Source of the DNA: Pseudomonas oryzihabitans
GTDB taxonomy: Bacteria; Pseudomonadota; Gammaproteobacteria; Pseudomonadales; Pseudomonadaceae
DNA length: 64,000 nucleotides
Direction of reading: 5' to 3'
NCBI RefSeq assembly: GCF_006384975.1
Contig: NZ_CP021645.1
Coordinates: forward strand, 1,268,001 to 1,332,000
The notes under the pieces are model-generated. The model worked only from the letters and a program-made list of their open reading frames with translations. It was not told where the DNA came from and ran no database searches. The position numbers and the translations under genes are program-made. This document shows, one piece after another, positions 1-8,038 of the stretch (the stretch's first letter is position 1; each line of letters opens with the position of its first letter).

Positions 1-330
1 CGGATGCTGGTCATGGATATCCTCGGCGACCTGGGCTACAGGGTCTTGGAGGCCAGCGATAGCCTCGGCGGGCTGCAGATTCTGCAGTCCGACGTGCACC
101 TCGATCTGCTGATCACCGATGTCGGCCTGCCGGGCGGCATGAACGGCCGGCAGATGGCCGATGCCGGGCGCCAGTCGCGGCCGGGTCTGAAGACCCTGTT
201 CATCACCGGCTACGCCGAGAACGCCGCCATCGCCAATGGCCAGCTGGACCCCGGCATGGAGATCCTGACCAAGCCCTTCGCCGTCGATCACCTGGCCGCC
301 CGGGTGCGTGAGATGATGGGCTCCAGCTAG
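1..330 (+). CDS. Response-regulator receiver domain, C-terminal part of a hybrid kinase or regulator (5' cut)
   Basis: Only the last 109 codons are inside the window; the frame is open at the left edge. The visible protein is a REC domain: the phospho-acceptor Asp lies in the LLITDVGLPG strand, the switch Thr in LFITGYAENA, and the conserved Lys in ILTKPF. It ends a few residues after the last helix, as receiver domains do when they are the C-terminal module of a hybrid histidine kinase, so that is the likely parent protein. The real start is upstream of the window. It converges on the next gene across a short GC-rich hairpin. Confidence 0.8.
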   Translation, partial: RMLVMDILGDLGYRVLEASDSLGGLQILQSDVHLDLLITDVGLPGGMNGRQMADAGRQSRPGLKTLFITGYAENAAIANGQLDPGMEILTKPFAVDHLAARVREMMGSS

Positions 331-341
331 CCCGCGGTCAC

Positions 342-358
342 CCGGGCGAGCTGCCCGG
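342..358. terminator. Short GC hairpin between convergent genes
   Basis: CCGGGC and GCCCGG form a 6-bp stem around the loop gagct in the 30-bp gap between two converging genes. There is no T-tract, so it is only a candidate bidirectional terminator. Confidence 0.35.
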
Positions 359-360
359 TA

Positions 361-1164
361 TCACCGGGGGGCCAGCAGCGCATTCAGCTCGCCGTAGGTG
401 TGGGCCTGCAACGCCTGGACATCGAGTCGCCCATCCTTCAGGAAGCCCTGGGCCAGCCCGCTCAGGGCGCCATACAGGTATTCGGCGATGCTCGAACCGG
501 CACTCAGGCGTCTGACGCCCAGACGTTGCAGTTCATCGGGAGCGGCCAGGCCGGCGCGCCAGAGCAGGTTGACGGGCACCTTGGCTTCCCGGCACAGCGT
601 GGCGATCTCCCGAGGCTCGGTCACCCCGGCGGCGAAAAATCCATCCGCGCCGGCGTCGGCGTACCGTGCGGCGCGCCTGAGTAGCTCCTCCAGACGCTGC
701 TCGGCGGGTAACAGGTTTTTCAGGTAGACGTCGCAGCGGACGTTGACGAACAGGTCGATCCCATGGCGATCGGCAACCGTCCTGGCCGTTTCGAGCTTGC
801 GCACCAGCAGGTCGGGAGCGCCGACGCCGTCCTCGATGTTGATCCCGACCGCGCCCGCCGCCAGGACGGCCTCGATGACCTTGGCCACCGCCACCGGCTC
901 GTCCGAATAGCCCCCTTCGATATCCACCGTGAGCGGCACGCCGAGTACCCGCGTCATCGAGGCGATGCTGGCGCTCAGCAATTCCAGGGGAAGCTGGTTG
1001 CCATCCTGGTAGCCATGGGTCCAGGCCATCGCCGCACTGCTGGTGGCGACTGCCTGGCTGCCCAGGCGCTCCACCAGACGCGCGCCGCCGGCGTCGCCCA
1101 CGTTGGCGAGGATCAACAGCCCTTGCCGATGAAGGTCATGAAAAGTCTCAGCCAATGCCGCCAT
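361..1164 (-). CDS. Isocitrate lyase/PEP mutase family protein
   Basis: A 267-aa protein of the isocitrate lyase/phosphoenolpyruvate phosphomutase superfamily (TIM-barrel C-C or P-C bond lyases). Visible family features are the barrel strands GLLILANVGDAGGARLVE near the N terminus, the metal-side VDIEGGYSD, the GINIEDG strand and the FVNVRCDVYL strand; the last third carries GADGFFAAGV and the AGSSIAEYLYGA region. Members act on small 2-oxo or hydroxy acids; the substrate cannot be read from sequence. The frame is open about 80 codons further upstream, but that part looks non-coding and a GAGGAG ribosome site lies about 10 nt before the ATG chosen here. Cytoplasmic, no signal peptide. Confidence 0.75.
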   Translation of the reverse strand: MAALAETFHDLHRQGLLILANVGDAGGARLVERLGSQAVATSSAAMAWTHGYQDGNQLPLELLSASIASMTRVLGVPLTVDIEGGYSDEPVAVAKVIEAVLAAGAVGINIEDGVGAPDLLVRKLETARTVADRHGIDLFVNVRCDVYLKNLLPAEQRLEELLRRAARYADAGADGFFAAGVTEPREIATLCREAKVPVNLLWRAGLAAPDELQRLGVRRLSAGSSIAEYLYGALSGLAQGFLKDGRLDVQALQAHTYGELNALLAPR

Positions 1165-1330
1165 GCGTTCCTGCTCCTCTACGAGATGTCGCTGGATCAC
1201 TGCTGAAGCTGAAACCTGAGCGGGCGTCGGCAGCGAGGAAAATAGCTTGCGCCAAGGTATACCTCGGTCAGCAACTGCGTATCCATGGTCAGTTGGGCTT
1301 TTATCCCAGGCTACAGATGTTCCGAGCAGG

Positions 1331-2263
1331 CTAGAAGCTAACCCCGAGCTTAAGCGCAACCGTATAGCCCTCCGCCCGGTTACGCGCCTCGAATTCCTTG
1401 TAGGCATGCAGCCAGATGGCCGGCAGCCCGGAGCTGGGTTGGAAGAAGCTCACCGCCGGCCCCAGCGCCACCACCCGAGCGCGATTGCCGCGGGTCAAGC
1501 CCGGGGCATCGTCATCGCTGAGCTGGCGGTAGTAGTAGCCGCCCAGGCCGACGGTCCAGTCGCCCAGGTGCTGGCCGACGGCGAATTCGTGGCGATACTC
1601 CACCCCGCTGCGGTAATCGGTAGCCGGATTGCGCGCATTGATGTCGACCTGGAAGCTGGACGATAGCTCCAGCCCGCGCGGGCTGATGTAGCTGGCATTG
1701 AGGATTGGCGAGAGCGTCCAGTGGTTGGTGCCGGGGCTGACCAGGCGGTCCTTGTCGTAGTCGCCGGTGGGCGCCTGGATCGACAGCTGGGTGTTGATGC
1801 CCACTCCCGGCGCCAGCCGCCAATCGAGGATCAGCGGGATCAGTTGCAGATCCGCCGGGCGAAACAGCTGGGCGTTGTCGCTGAACACCCGCTGGCCACC
1901 GGCGTTGATGCCGAGGTCGGCGTCCATGCGAAAGAACACCGACACGGCGCCGAAGCCGTAGCGCGCACCGAGCAGTTGCCTATCGGTCATGCGCAGATAG
2001 GCCAGGCCGATGGCCAGGACGTTGATGTCGAAGTCGTTGCCGTCGTCACGACCGTGGCTGTCCTTGATCACCCGCGCCTGGTAGTCGCTGATGCGCATGC
2101 CCAGGGTGCCGAAGGGCGTCGACGGCGGCATGAAGCCGGCACCGAAATCCTGCACTCCGGCGGCGGTGGTCGGCATGCCCTTCTCGGTGGCGTGGGCGGT
2201 GGTGGCCAGCGCCGCGAGCGACAGGACGGCGGCACGGGTCAGGATTCCAGGCGAACGGGACAT
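1331..2263 (-). CDS. Outer-membrane channel, phenol MetA-pathway type (SphA-like)
   Basis: A 310-aa secreted protein with a cleavable signal peptide (hydrophobic stretch LTRAAVLSLAALATT, cleavage near AHA-TE). The mature part begins with GVQDFGAGFMPPSTPFGTLG and continues as alternating hydrophobic/polar strands ending in a C-terminal Phe (LKLGVSF), typical of an outer-membrane beta-barrel. The pattern matches the MetA-pathway of phenol degradation/transporter family, thought to be channels for hydrophobic substrates. GAGGAG precedes the start. It lies between the PEP mutase-like gene and the LuxR-type gene, all on the same strand, so the three may be co-transcribed. Substrate unknown. Confidence 0.7.
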   Translation of the reverse strand: MSRSPGILTRAAVLSLAALATTAHATEKGMPTTAAGVQDFGAGFMPPSTPFGTLGMRISDYQARVIKDSHGRDDGNDFDINVLAIGLAYLRMTDRQLLGARYGFGAVSVFFRMDADLGINAGGQRVFSDNAQLFRPADLQLIPLILDWRLAPGVGINTQLSIQAPTGDYDKDRLVSPGTNHWTLSPILNASYISPRGLELSSSFQVDINARNPATDYRSGVEYRHEFAVGQHLGDWTVGLGGYYYRQLSDDDAPGLTRGNRARVVALGPAVSFFQPSSGLPAIWLHAYKEFEARNRAEGYTVALKLGVSF

Positions 2264-2358
2264 GGCAAGACTCCTCAGGACTTTCGAGCGGACGAGCGCG
2301 CCCGCACCGGGCGCGGTGGGCGCCCGAGCGAGGCGAACGGGTCAGCGAGGGGGTGGGA

Positions 2359-3351
2359 TCAGTCGGGCGCGGCCGCGACCTGTTGCGCGATCTGCGCCTT
2401 GCGATTGACGCCGAGCTTTTCGTAGATGCGCCTCAGGTGGTGGCGCACCGTGGCCGGCGCCATGCCCAGGGTGCGGGCGACTTCCTTGTAGGTCTGGCCG
2501 AGGGCGAAACACTGGGCCACTTCCAACTCGCGGGCACTGAGGCGCTCCGCCGAGCTGCGCCGGCGCGCCTTGAGCAGCAAGAGATCGCCCAGCGGCTGGG
2601 CGTCGAGTTGCAGGGTGCGACCCTGGTAGCTGTCCTGGGGATCGCAGCCGACGGGCAGGCGGTTGCCCTGCCAGCCCTGCCACTCCGCCGCCAGCAGGGC
2701 GGCGAAACCCGGCTCCATGGACAGCAATACGCCATAGCGGTCGCTCACCGCCAGGGCCAGTTCGTCGAAGCTGCCCTGGCTGTCCCTCAGCGTCGCCAGG
2801 GTACGCAGGCAACTCTCCCGTTCGGCGTGCAGCAGATGGGGCATCAGCCATTCGAGCAGCTGGCATTCCAGCGGCGTGAAAGGGTTGCCAGGGTCCTGCC
2901 GGAACAGCGTCAGGTGCACGCCCAGGCGGGTCTGGTCGTCGGTCAGCACGATGCGCAGGCCATGGGCCAGGCCGTAGCGGCGACCCAGGGAGGCCAGCGC
3001 CGGCGAGGCTTGATCATGGTGACAATCGAATACCTGGCAACGGCCCTGCACCTGGTGCAAGTCGCCGAGGTCACGATCCTGGGTCTTGAGGGCGTCCCAT
3101 TCCCTGGTATAAACACTGGGCAGGCCCAGCAGGAAGGCGCTGTGCGCCACCGGCCCCCCGTCGCGCCAGGTGGAGTTGCCCCACCAGGCCTTGTCGAAGG
3201 CGACCAGATGTTGCAACTGCTCCAGGGCCTGGGCGTGGAATTCGGTGATGGCCCCGCCGCGCAGACGGGACTGCAAGGCCAGGACGACCTGGCTGAAGCG
3301 TGCGACCACCGCGGCGGGCACACTGCAGGAAACGGCGGCTGACTGGGCCAT
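2359..3351 (-). CDS. LuxR-type transcriptional regulator
   Basis: A 330-aa protein with a C-terminal LuxR/GerE helix-turn-helix: LSARELEVAQCFALGQTYKE starts the domain, then MAPATVRHHLRRIYEKLGV is the recognition part. The N-terminal ~250 residues are a globular sensor region without receiver-domain aspartates and without the invariant residues of acyl-homoserine-lactone binding domains; it looks GAF-like. A strong AAAGGGGG site precedes the ATG. It is divergent from the esterase gene and upstream, on the same strand, of the outer-membrane channel gene; regulation of either neighbour is inference from position. Confidence 0.75.
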   Translation of the reverse strand: MAQSAAVSCSVPAAVVARFSQVVLALQSRLRGGAITEFHAQALEQLQHLVAFDKAWWGNSTWRDGGPVAHSAFLLGLPSVYTREWDALKTQDRDLGDLHQVQGRCQVFDCHHDQASPALASLGRRYGLAHGLRIVLTDDQTRLGVHLTLFRQDPGNPFTPLECQLLEWLMPHLLHAERESCLRTLATLRDSQGSFDELALAVSDRYGVLLSMEPGFAALLAAEWQGWQGNRLPVGCDPQDSYQGRTLQLDAQPLGDLLLLKARRRSSAERLSARELEVAQCFALGQTYKEVARTLGMAPATVRHHLRRIYEKLGVNRKAQIAQQVAAAPD

Positions 3352-3626
3352 GCTACCCCCTTTGTTTTGATTGTCTTGGGTAGAACGCCGGCCCCGAATG
3401 GGACCTGGCTTGGATCCGAGTCTACCGGAGCGCCGCGGCCCGCCTATCGTTCAGATGCAGGATAGTCCCCTGAACCCTGATCTTAAGCGCAACGGCCGTC
3501 CGTTAGTGGCGGTCTCAACCCAAACGCCATCGTTCATCTGATCGATAGACCGCCCGCAGCAGCTCCGGCGAGGCTGGCGGCGAACCGGCGTCGGCCTTGG
3601 CGCCCAGCTTACCCAGGAGAAGCCCC

Positions 3627-4592
3627 ATGCCCGACGTCTTCGCGCGCCTCGATCCCCAGGTCGCCAGCCTGCTGGCGCAACTGGCCGCGCATCCGCAACC
3701 GCCGATCGAAAGCCTCACGCCGCAGCAGGCGCGCGCCGCCTATGTGCAGATGAATCGCGCCCTGGGCCTGCCACCGGCACCCATGGCACGCATCCAGGAG
3801 CTGGCCGCGCCGGGCCCGCTGGGTCCCATCCCCCTGCGCCTGTACCGGCCGCAGGCCGAGGACACTGCGCCAACCCCAGTGGTGGTCTATCTGCACGGCG
3901 GTGGCTGGGTGATCGGCGACCTGGACAGCCACGACTCCCTCTGCCGCCAGATCGCCCTGGGTACGGATTGCGCGGTCCTGGCGGTGCACTATGCCCTCGC
4001 CCCCGAACATCCGGCGCCGGCCAGCCCCGACGACGTCCTCGCCGCCCTGCACTGGCTGGCCGGTGCTGGCGCCGCCTTCAATCTCGACACCCAGAGGGTC
4101 GCCCTGGCCGGCGACAGCGCCGGCGGTGGCCTGGCCGCCATGGCCGCCCTGCACCTGCGCGAGGGACCGCTCGGGCTCAAGGCCCAGGTGCTGATCTACC
4201 CCGGGGTGGACAACACCCCCGCCGCCTGGGATCACCCCTCCCGGGTCGAGAACGCCCAGGTACCACCGCTGACCAGACCGCTGATGGACTACTTTTCCGG
4301 CATGTACCTCAAGGATGCGGACACCCTGGACCCGCGGGTATCGCCGCTCTATGCGCCCTCCCACGCCGGCCTGCCACCCGCGCTGATCTTCGGCGCCGAA
4401 TGCGATGCCCTGCGCGACGACGCCCGCCTCTACGCCCAGGCACTGATCAAGGCCGGCAACAGCGTCGAGTACCACGAGCTGCCGGGCATGATCCACGGCT
4501 TCATCGAGATGCTTGGAGCGCTGCCCAGCGTGCGCTGGACCCTGGCACGGATGAACGCCTTTCTGCGCGAGCACCTGGGGCGCGATGCCTGA
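3627..4592 (+). CDS. Alpha/beta hydrolase, hormone-sensitive-lipase family esterase
   Basis: A 321-aa carboxylesterase. The oxyanion-hole motif HGGGW (YLHGGGWVIGD) lies near residue 93, the nucleophile elbow GDSAGGG near 161, the acid residue in the ECDALRDD segment and the catalytic His in MIHGFIEM near the C terminus, in the order expected for family IV (HSL) esterases that cleave short-chain esters. The ATG chosen has an AGGAGA site 6 nt upstream and gives the usual N terminus MPDVFARLDPQ; the open frame extends ten codons further but without a ribosome site. No signal peptide. It stands alone, divergent from the LuxR-type regulator and convergent with dacC. Confidence 0.85.
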   Translation: MPDVFARLDPQVASLLAQLAAHPQPPIESLTPQQARAAYVQMNRALGLPPAPMARIQELAAPGPLGPIPLRLYRPQAEDTAPTPVVVYLHGGGWVIGDLDSHDSLCRQIALGTDCAVLAVHYALAPEHPAPASPDDVLAALHWLAGAGAAFNLDTQRVALAGDSAGGGLAAMAALHLREGPLGLKAQVLIYPGVDNTPAAWDHPSRVENAQVPPLTRPLMDYFSGMYLKDADTLDPRVSPLYAPSHAGLPPALIFGAECDALRDDARLYAQALIKAGNSVEYHELPGMIHGFIEMLGALPSVRWTLARMNAFLREHLGRDA

Positions 4593-4597
4593 GCCCG

Positions 4598-5767
4598 CTA
4601 GATCCGCCCCAACCACTGCAGCACCAACCGATAGAGGTGCTGCGGCCAGCGCGACCACCAACCGCCCTGCTCGGCGTCCGCCAGGGCCACCAGGGGTCGC
4701 GTTTGCAACACCCGCTCGCCATCCACCAGCTCCAGCCGGCCCACGACATCGCCTTGGGCGATGGGGGCCACCAGCGGCTCGTCGAGCACCAGGCGCTGCT
4801 GCGGTGCGTGCTGGCCCTTGGGGTGGGTCAGCACCAGGTCCTGGGCCACGCCCACTGGCAGGGTCGCCGTCTGGGCTTCCCAGACCCTTGGGGTGCCCAG
4901 GGGGACACCGGCCTGGTCGTAGGTCTGGTTTTCGAAGAAGCGAAAGCCATAGGTCAGCAGCTTCTGGGTATCGGCGGCCCTGTTGTTGAGCGAGGTGGAG
5001 CCGAACACCGCGGTGATCAGCCGGCGCCCGTCGCGCAGCGCCGAGGTCACCATACAAAAGCCCGCCGCCTCGGTGTGGCCGGTCTTGAGGCCATCCACGG
5101 TGTGGTCGCGCCAGAGCAGCAGGTTGCGATTGGGCTGGCGGATGCCGTTCCAGGTGAAATACTTCTTGGCGTAGAGCTCGTAGTAGGCCGACTCGTCCTG
5201 GATGATGGCGCGGGCCAGCAGCGCCATGTCGTAGGGCGAGGAAAAGTGCTCCGGATCGGGTAGCCCGGTGGGGTTCATGAAGTGGGTATCGTGCAGGCCG
5301 AGGCGCTGGGCGGTGGCGTTCATCAGGCTGGCGAAACTCTCTTCGCTGCCGGCGATGTGCTCGGCCAGGGCCACGCTGGCGTCGTTGCCGGAGTCGATGA
5401 CGATGCCCTGCAGGAGATCGTGCACCGAGACCTGGCTGCGCGGATCGAGAAACATCCGCGAGCCTTGGGTACGCCAGGCGTTCTCGCTGACGGTGACCGG
5501 GTCATCCACCTTGAGCCGCCCGGCCTGGATGTCGCGGGTCGCCACGTACACGGTCATCAGCTTGGTCAGGCTGGCCGGTGGCAGGTGCGCGTGGGAGTCC
5601 TCTTCGGCGATCACCTGGCCGGTGGTGGCGTCCAGCAGCACCCAGGCCTTGGCCGAGAGCTGGGGTGGCGAGGGAATCAGGGCATCGGCGATGGGCGCGG
5701 CGTCCACCTGGCCGAGCCAGGCGAAGCCAAGGGCGGCGAGGCCCAGGCAGAGGAAGGGGCGTTTCAC
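4598..5767 (-). CDS. dacC: D-alanyl-D-alanine carboxypeptidase (PBP5/6 family)
   Basis: A 389-aa penicillin-binding protein that trims the terminal D-Ala from peptidoglycan pentapeptides in the periplasm. Catalytic motifs are all present and correctly spaced: SLTK at 66-69, SGN at 126-128 and KTG at 228-230. A signal peptide (FLCLGLAALGFAWLGQVDA) precedes the mature start. A PBP5-type C-terminal domain follows, with an amphipathic end (WWSRWPQHLYRLVLQWLGRI) suited to membrane anchoring. The start is a GTG giving VKRPFLCLGL; the longer frame upstream is not protein-like. An AT-rich phased box and a TAGGGT -10 lie upstream and match those before the 8039 gene, suggesting control by the neighbouring two-component system. 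Confidence 0.9.
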   Translation of the reverse strand: MKRPFLCLGLAALGFAWLGQVDAAPIADALIPSPPQLSAKAWVLLDATTGQVIAEEDSHAHLPPASLTKLMTVYVATRDIQAGRLKVDDPVTVSENAWRTQGSRMFLDPRSQVSVHDLLQGIVIDSGNDASVALAEHIAGSEESFASLMNATAQRLGLHDTHFMNPTGLPDPEHFSSPYDMALLARAIIQDESAYYELYAKKYFTWNGIRQPNRNLLLWRDHTVDGLKTGHTEAAGFCMVTSALRDGRRLITAVFGSTSLNNRAADTQKLLTYGFRFFENQTYDQAGVPLGTPRVWEAQTATLPVGVAQDLVLTHPKGQHAPQQRLVLDEPLVAPIAQGDVVGRLELVDGERVLQTRPLVALADAEQGGWWSRWPQHLYRLVLQWLGRI

Positions 5768-5801
5768 GAGCGGCGCATCCGGTTCAGCAGGAGGGCCCGC
5801 C

Positions 5802-5807
5802 ACCCTA
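5802..5807 (-). promoter_or_regulatory. Candidate -10 element for dacC
   Basis: TAGGGT on the minus strand, exactly 24 nt after the end of the phased box at 5832-5861 and 34 nt before the GTG of dacC. The same spacing to TATCGT is seen before the 8039 gene. There is no consensus -35, as expected for an activator-dependent promoter. Confidence 0.4.
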
Positions 5808-5831
5808 GGCAAGGCCCGGAAGGCTCGCAAA

Positions 5832-5861
5832 TGAAGGAAAATGAAGAAAAATTTAGGAAAG
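5832..5861 (-). promoter_or_regulatory. Phased 3 x 10-bp response-regulator box upstream of dacC
   Basis: Read on the minus strand, three consecutive 10-bp units are CTTTCCTAAA, TTTTTCTTCA and TTTTCCTTCA. Ten-base phasing puts the units on one helix face, as in operators of OmpR/PhoB-family regulators. The upper two units match the box at 7952-7981 at 15 of 16 positions over the core. The adjacent two-component regulator is the obvious candidate binder, by inference. Confidence 0.55.
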
Positions 5862-5870
5862 CCTGGCCGC

Positions 5871-7244
5871 CTAGCCCGCGCTGGCAATGACCACCCGGGC
5901 GCCCCTGGGCTGCGCGGCTTCGATGCTCAGCTGGAAACCATGCAGCCGCACGATGGCCGCCACCAGCGACAGCCCCAGGCCATAGCCGGGCTGCTGGCGG
6001 CTGGCATCGCCGCGGTAGAGCCGCCGCAGCACGCTTTCCCGCTCTGCCTCGGGGATGCCGGGGCCGTCGTCGCTGACCTCGATGCGTACCCCGCCCGCGG
6101 CGCTCCGCGCCACCAGGCGCACCTGGCCGCCCACCGGGGCGAACTTGATGGCGTTGTCCAGCAGGTTGACCAGCGCCTCGAACAGCAGCGAGGCATCGCC
6201 CTGGACGTCCGGCAGGTCGTCGGCCAGTTCCAGGGTCAGGGTCTGGGCCTTCTCCTGGGCCATCGGCTCGTAGAATTCATGGGCCTGGCGCAGCAGCGCG
6301 GCCAAGTCCAGCGAGGCGAAGGCCAGGCGTCGACGGGTGTCCTCCAGCTCGGAGATGCGCAGCAAGCCCTGGAAGCGCGACATGATGGCCTCGGTCTCGG
6401 CCAGCGCCTCGCCCAGGCTGTCGGCCTGGGGCGCCGCCAGCGGCAGCTGCTGGAGTTGGTGCAGCCGCGCCCGCAGGCGGGTCAGCGGGGTGCGCAGGTC
6501 GTGGGCGATGCCGTCGCAGACGTCCTTCACCTCGTGCATCGAGCGCTCCAGCTGAGCCAGGGTGGTATTGACCGCATCGGCCAGCATGTCCAGTTCATCG
6601 TGACGCTTGGACAGCGGCAGGCGCTCGTCCAGGTGGCCGGCGACGATGAGCTCCAGGCTGTCCTGCAGGCGCTCGACTCGGCGCAGCGGGCGCCGGCGCA
6701 ACAGATGCCAGCCGATCAACCCCGGTATCAGGGTGAGCGACAGCCCCCAGAACAGCGCCTGGCCGATGATGCCGCCCACCGCCGAGATGGAGCCGCCGTC
6801 GCGGGCCAGCACCAGGATGCGCCCGTCCGCCCGGCGTTGCAGGAAGGCATGGCTGCTGCGCGGCTCGTCCAGGGTATCGGCCGTCTTGAGGCCGCGTTGC
6901 AGGTAATGCACCCGGCCATCGTCGGGCAGGCTGCGCAGGAGCTTCACCAGGCTGCCGGCCAGGTAGCGACCGTCGGCCTCGAACAGGCCATAGGCATCGA
7001 TGCCGGGAATCGAATAGACCTCACTGGCCTGGAGTTCGCCCAGCAGATCGGCGTCGGCGACCTTGCGGTAATAGTGGGCCCGCTGCAGCAGGGTGCGTTC
7101 CGCCACCTCGCCCAGGTAGGCGGAGATCTGCCAGTAGAGCACCCCGGTGAACACCGCGCCCCAGGCCGCGAAGAACAGCGCATAGAGGGCCAGCAGGCGA
7201 CTGCTGCCCGAGCGCCAGCGCCTAGTCCGGGACGACGAGGACAT
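5871..7244 (-). CDS. Two-component sensor histidine kinase (HAMP type)
   Basis: A 457-aa inner-membrane kinase. Transmembrane segments lie at about 17-38 and 159-180, with a periplasmic sensor loop of ~120 residues between them, then a HAMP region. The H-box DGIAHDLRTPLTRLR carries the phospho-His at about 248. The C-terminal ATPase domain shows the N-box (LLDNAIKFAP), the G1 DDGPGIPE and the G2 GYGLGLSLVAAI. The ATG chosen has GGAG upstream and overlaps the regulator gene by 23 nt, so the pair is translationally coupled. The signal is unknown; the gene neighbourhood (aconitate isomerase-like protein, CitMHS and DctA carriers) makes a tricarboxylate or dicarboxylate ligand plausible. Confidence 0.85.
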   Translation of the reverse strand: MSSSSRTRRWRSGSSRLLALYALFFAAWGAVFTGVLYWQISAYLGEVAERTLLQRAHYYRKVADADLLGELQASEVYSIPGIDAYGLFEADGRYLAGSLVKLLRSLPDDGRVHYLQRGLKTADTLDEPRSSHAFLQRRADGRILVLARDGGSISAVGGIIGQALFWGLSLTLIPGLIGWHLLRRRPLRRVERLQDSLELIVAGHLDERLPLSKRHDELDMLADAVNTTLAQLERSMHEVKDVCDGIAHDLRTPLTRLRARLHQLQQLPLAAPQADSLGEALAETEAIMSRFQGLLRISELEDTRRRLAFASLDLAALLRQAHEFYEPMAQEKAQTLTLELADDLPDVQGDASLLFEALVNLLDNAIKFAPVGGQVRLVARSAAGGVRIEVSDDGPGIPEAERESVLRRLYRGDASRQQPGYGLGLSLVAAIVRLHGFQLSIEAAQPRGARVVIASAG

Positions 7245-7899
7245 AGCCGGCTCCACGCACGGTATGCACCAGTGGCTGCCCTGCTCTTTCGATCTTGCGT
7301 CTCAGCCGGCCCATGTGCACATCGATGATGTTGGTGCCCGGATCGAAGTGATAGCCCCAGACCTGCTCGAACAGCATGGTGCGGGTCACCAGTTGCCCGG
7401 CGTTGCGCATCAGGTAGGTGAGGATCTTGAATTCGGTGGGCAGCAAGGCGATGGCCTCGCCGGCGCGGGTCAAGGTGTTGTCGATGAGGTCCAGGGTCAG
7501 CTCGCCCACCTTCAGTTGGTGGCTGGCGGTCTGGGCCGCCGGGCGCCGCAGCAGTGCCTCCAGACGCGCCACCATTTCCACCAGGGAAAAGGGCTTGGTC
7601 AGGTAGTCGTCGCCGCCGCACCTCAGGCCGCGCACCCGCTCGTCGACATCCGACAGGGCACTGAGCATCAGCACCGGGGTGCTGATGCCGAGGCCGCGCA
7701 GGGTGCTGACGATGGTCAGACCGTCGAAATCCGGCAGCATGCGGTCGAGGGTGATGATGTCGTGCCCGCCGGCGATGGCGGCGGCCAGGCCGTCGCGCCC
7801 GGTGCTTTCCCAGCGTACTTGGTAGTCTTGGGCCTGCAACTCGCTGGCGATGGAATGGGCGGTCACCGCGTCGTCTTCGATGACCAAAGCCTGGGTCAT
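7222..7899 (-). CDS. OmpR/PhoB-family response regulator
   Basis: A 225-aa regulator. The receiver domain has the acidic pocket IEDD at 8-10, the phospho-Asp at 52 (ITLDRMLPDFDG) and the Lys at 102 (LTKPF). The C-terminal winged helix contains LLPTEFKILTYLMRNAGQLV and the recognition helix NIIDVHMGRLRRKIE, ending GAGYVLV. GGGAGG precedes the ATG; ten upstream codons are discarded. It is the first gene of the operon with the kinase and lies divergent from the 8039 gene. Two matching 10-bp-phased boxes flank this operon, at 5832-5861 and 7952-7981, and are the best candidates for its binding sites. Confidence 0.9.
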   Translation of the reverse strand: MTQALVIEDDAVTAHSIASELQAQDYQVRWESTGRDGLAAAIAGGHDIITLDRMLPDFDGLTIVSTLRGLGISTPVLMLSALSDVDERVRGLRCGGDDYLTKPFSLVEMVARLEALLRRPAAQTASHQLKVGELTLDLIDNTLTRAGEAIALLPTEFKILTYLMRNAGQLVTRTMLFEQVWGYHFDPGTNIIDVHMGRLRRKIERAGQPLVHTVRGAGYVLVVPD

Positions 7900-7951
7900 G
7901 CTGGCCTCCCGGTCTGGCGGACCGCACACCCTAGGGAAAACCTCCAGGCCG

Positions 7952-7981
7952 GTAAACTAAATTTTTTTTCATCCAACCTCA
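7952..7981 (+). promoter_or_regulatory. Phased 3 x 10-bp response-regulator box upstream of the 8039 gene
   Basis: Units on the plus strand are GTAAACTAAA, TTTTTTTTCA and TCCAACCTCA. The middle unit matches the dacC box unit at 9 of 10 positions and the flanking units keep CTAAA and the terminal TCA. Orientation relative to the downstream gene and the 24-nt distance to a TAnnnT hexamer are identical at both sites. Predicted target of the adjacent response regulator. Confidence 0.5.
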
Positions 7982-8005
7982 CGCGCCAAGGCCACGCGCG
8001 AGGTC

Positions 8006-8011
8006 TATCGT
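8006..8011 (+). promoter_or_regulatory. Candidate -10 element for the 8039 gene
   Basis: TATCGT, 24 nt after the phased box and 27 nt before the ATG. Proposed only because the dacC promoter shows the same geometry. Confidence 0.4.
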
Positions 8012-8038
8012 CCGTCTTTTCCATCGAGAGTCTCTGCC

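Noticed and set aside
1165..1407. N-terminal extension of the PEP mutase-like gene
   Set aside because: The open frame reaches 1407, but the added residues are not family-like and a good GAGGAG site serves the ATG at 1164.
3609..5057. Long minus-strand open frame (482 codons) opposite the esterase
   Set aside because: Lies across the esterase and part of dacC in another frame, with low-complexity Gly/Arg/Ala composition typical of GC-rich shadow frames.
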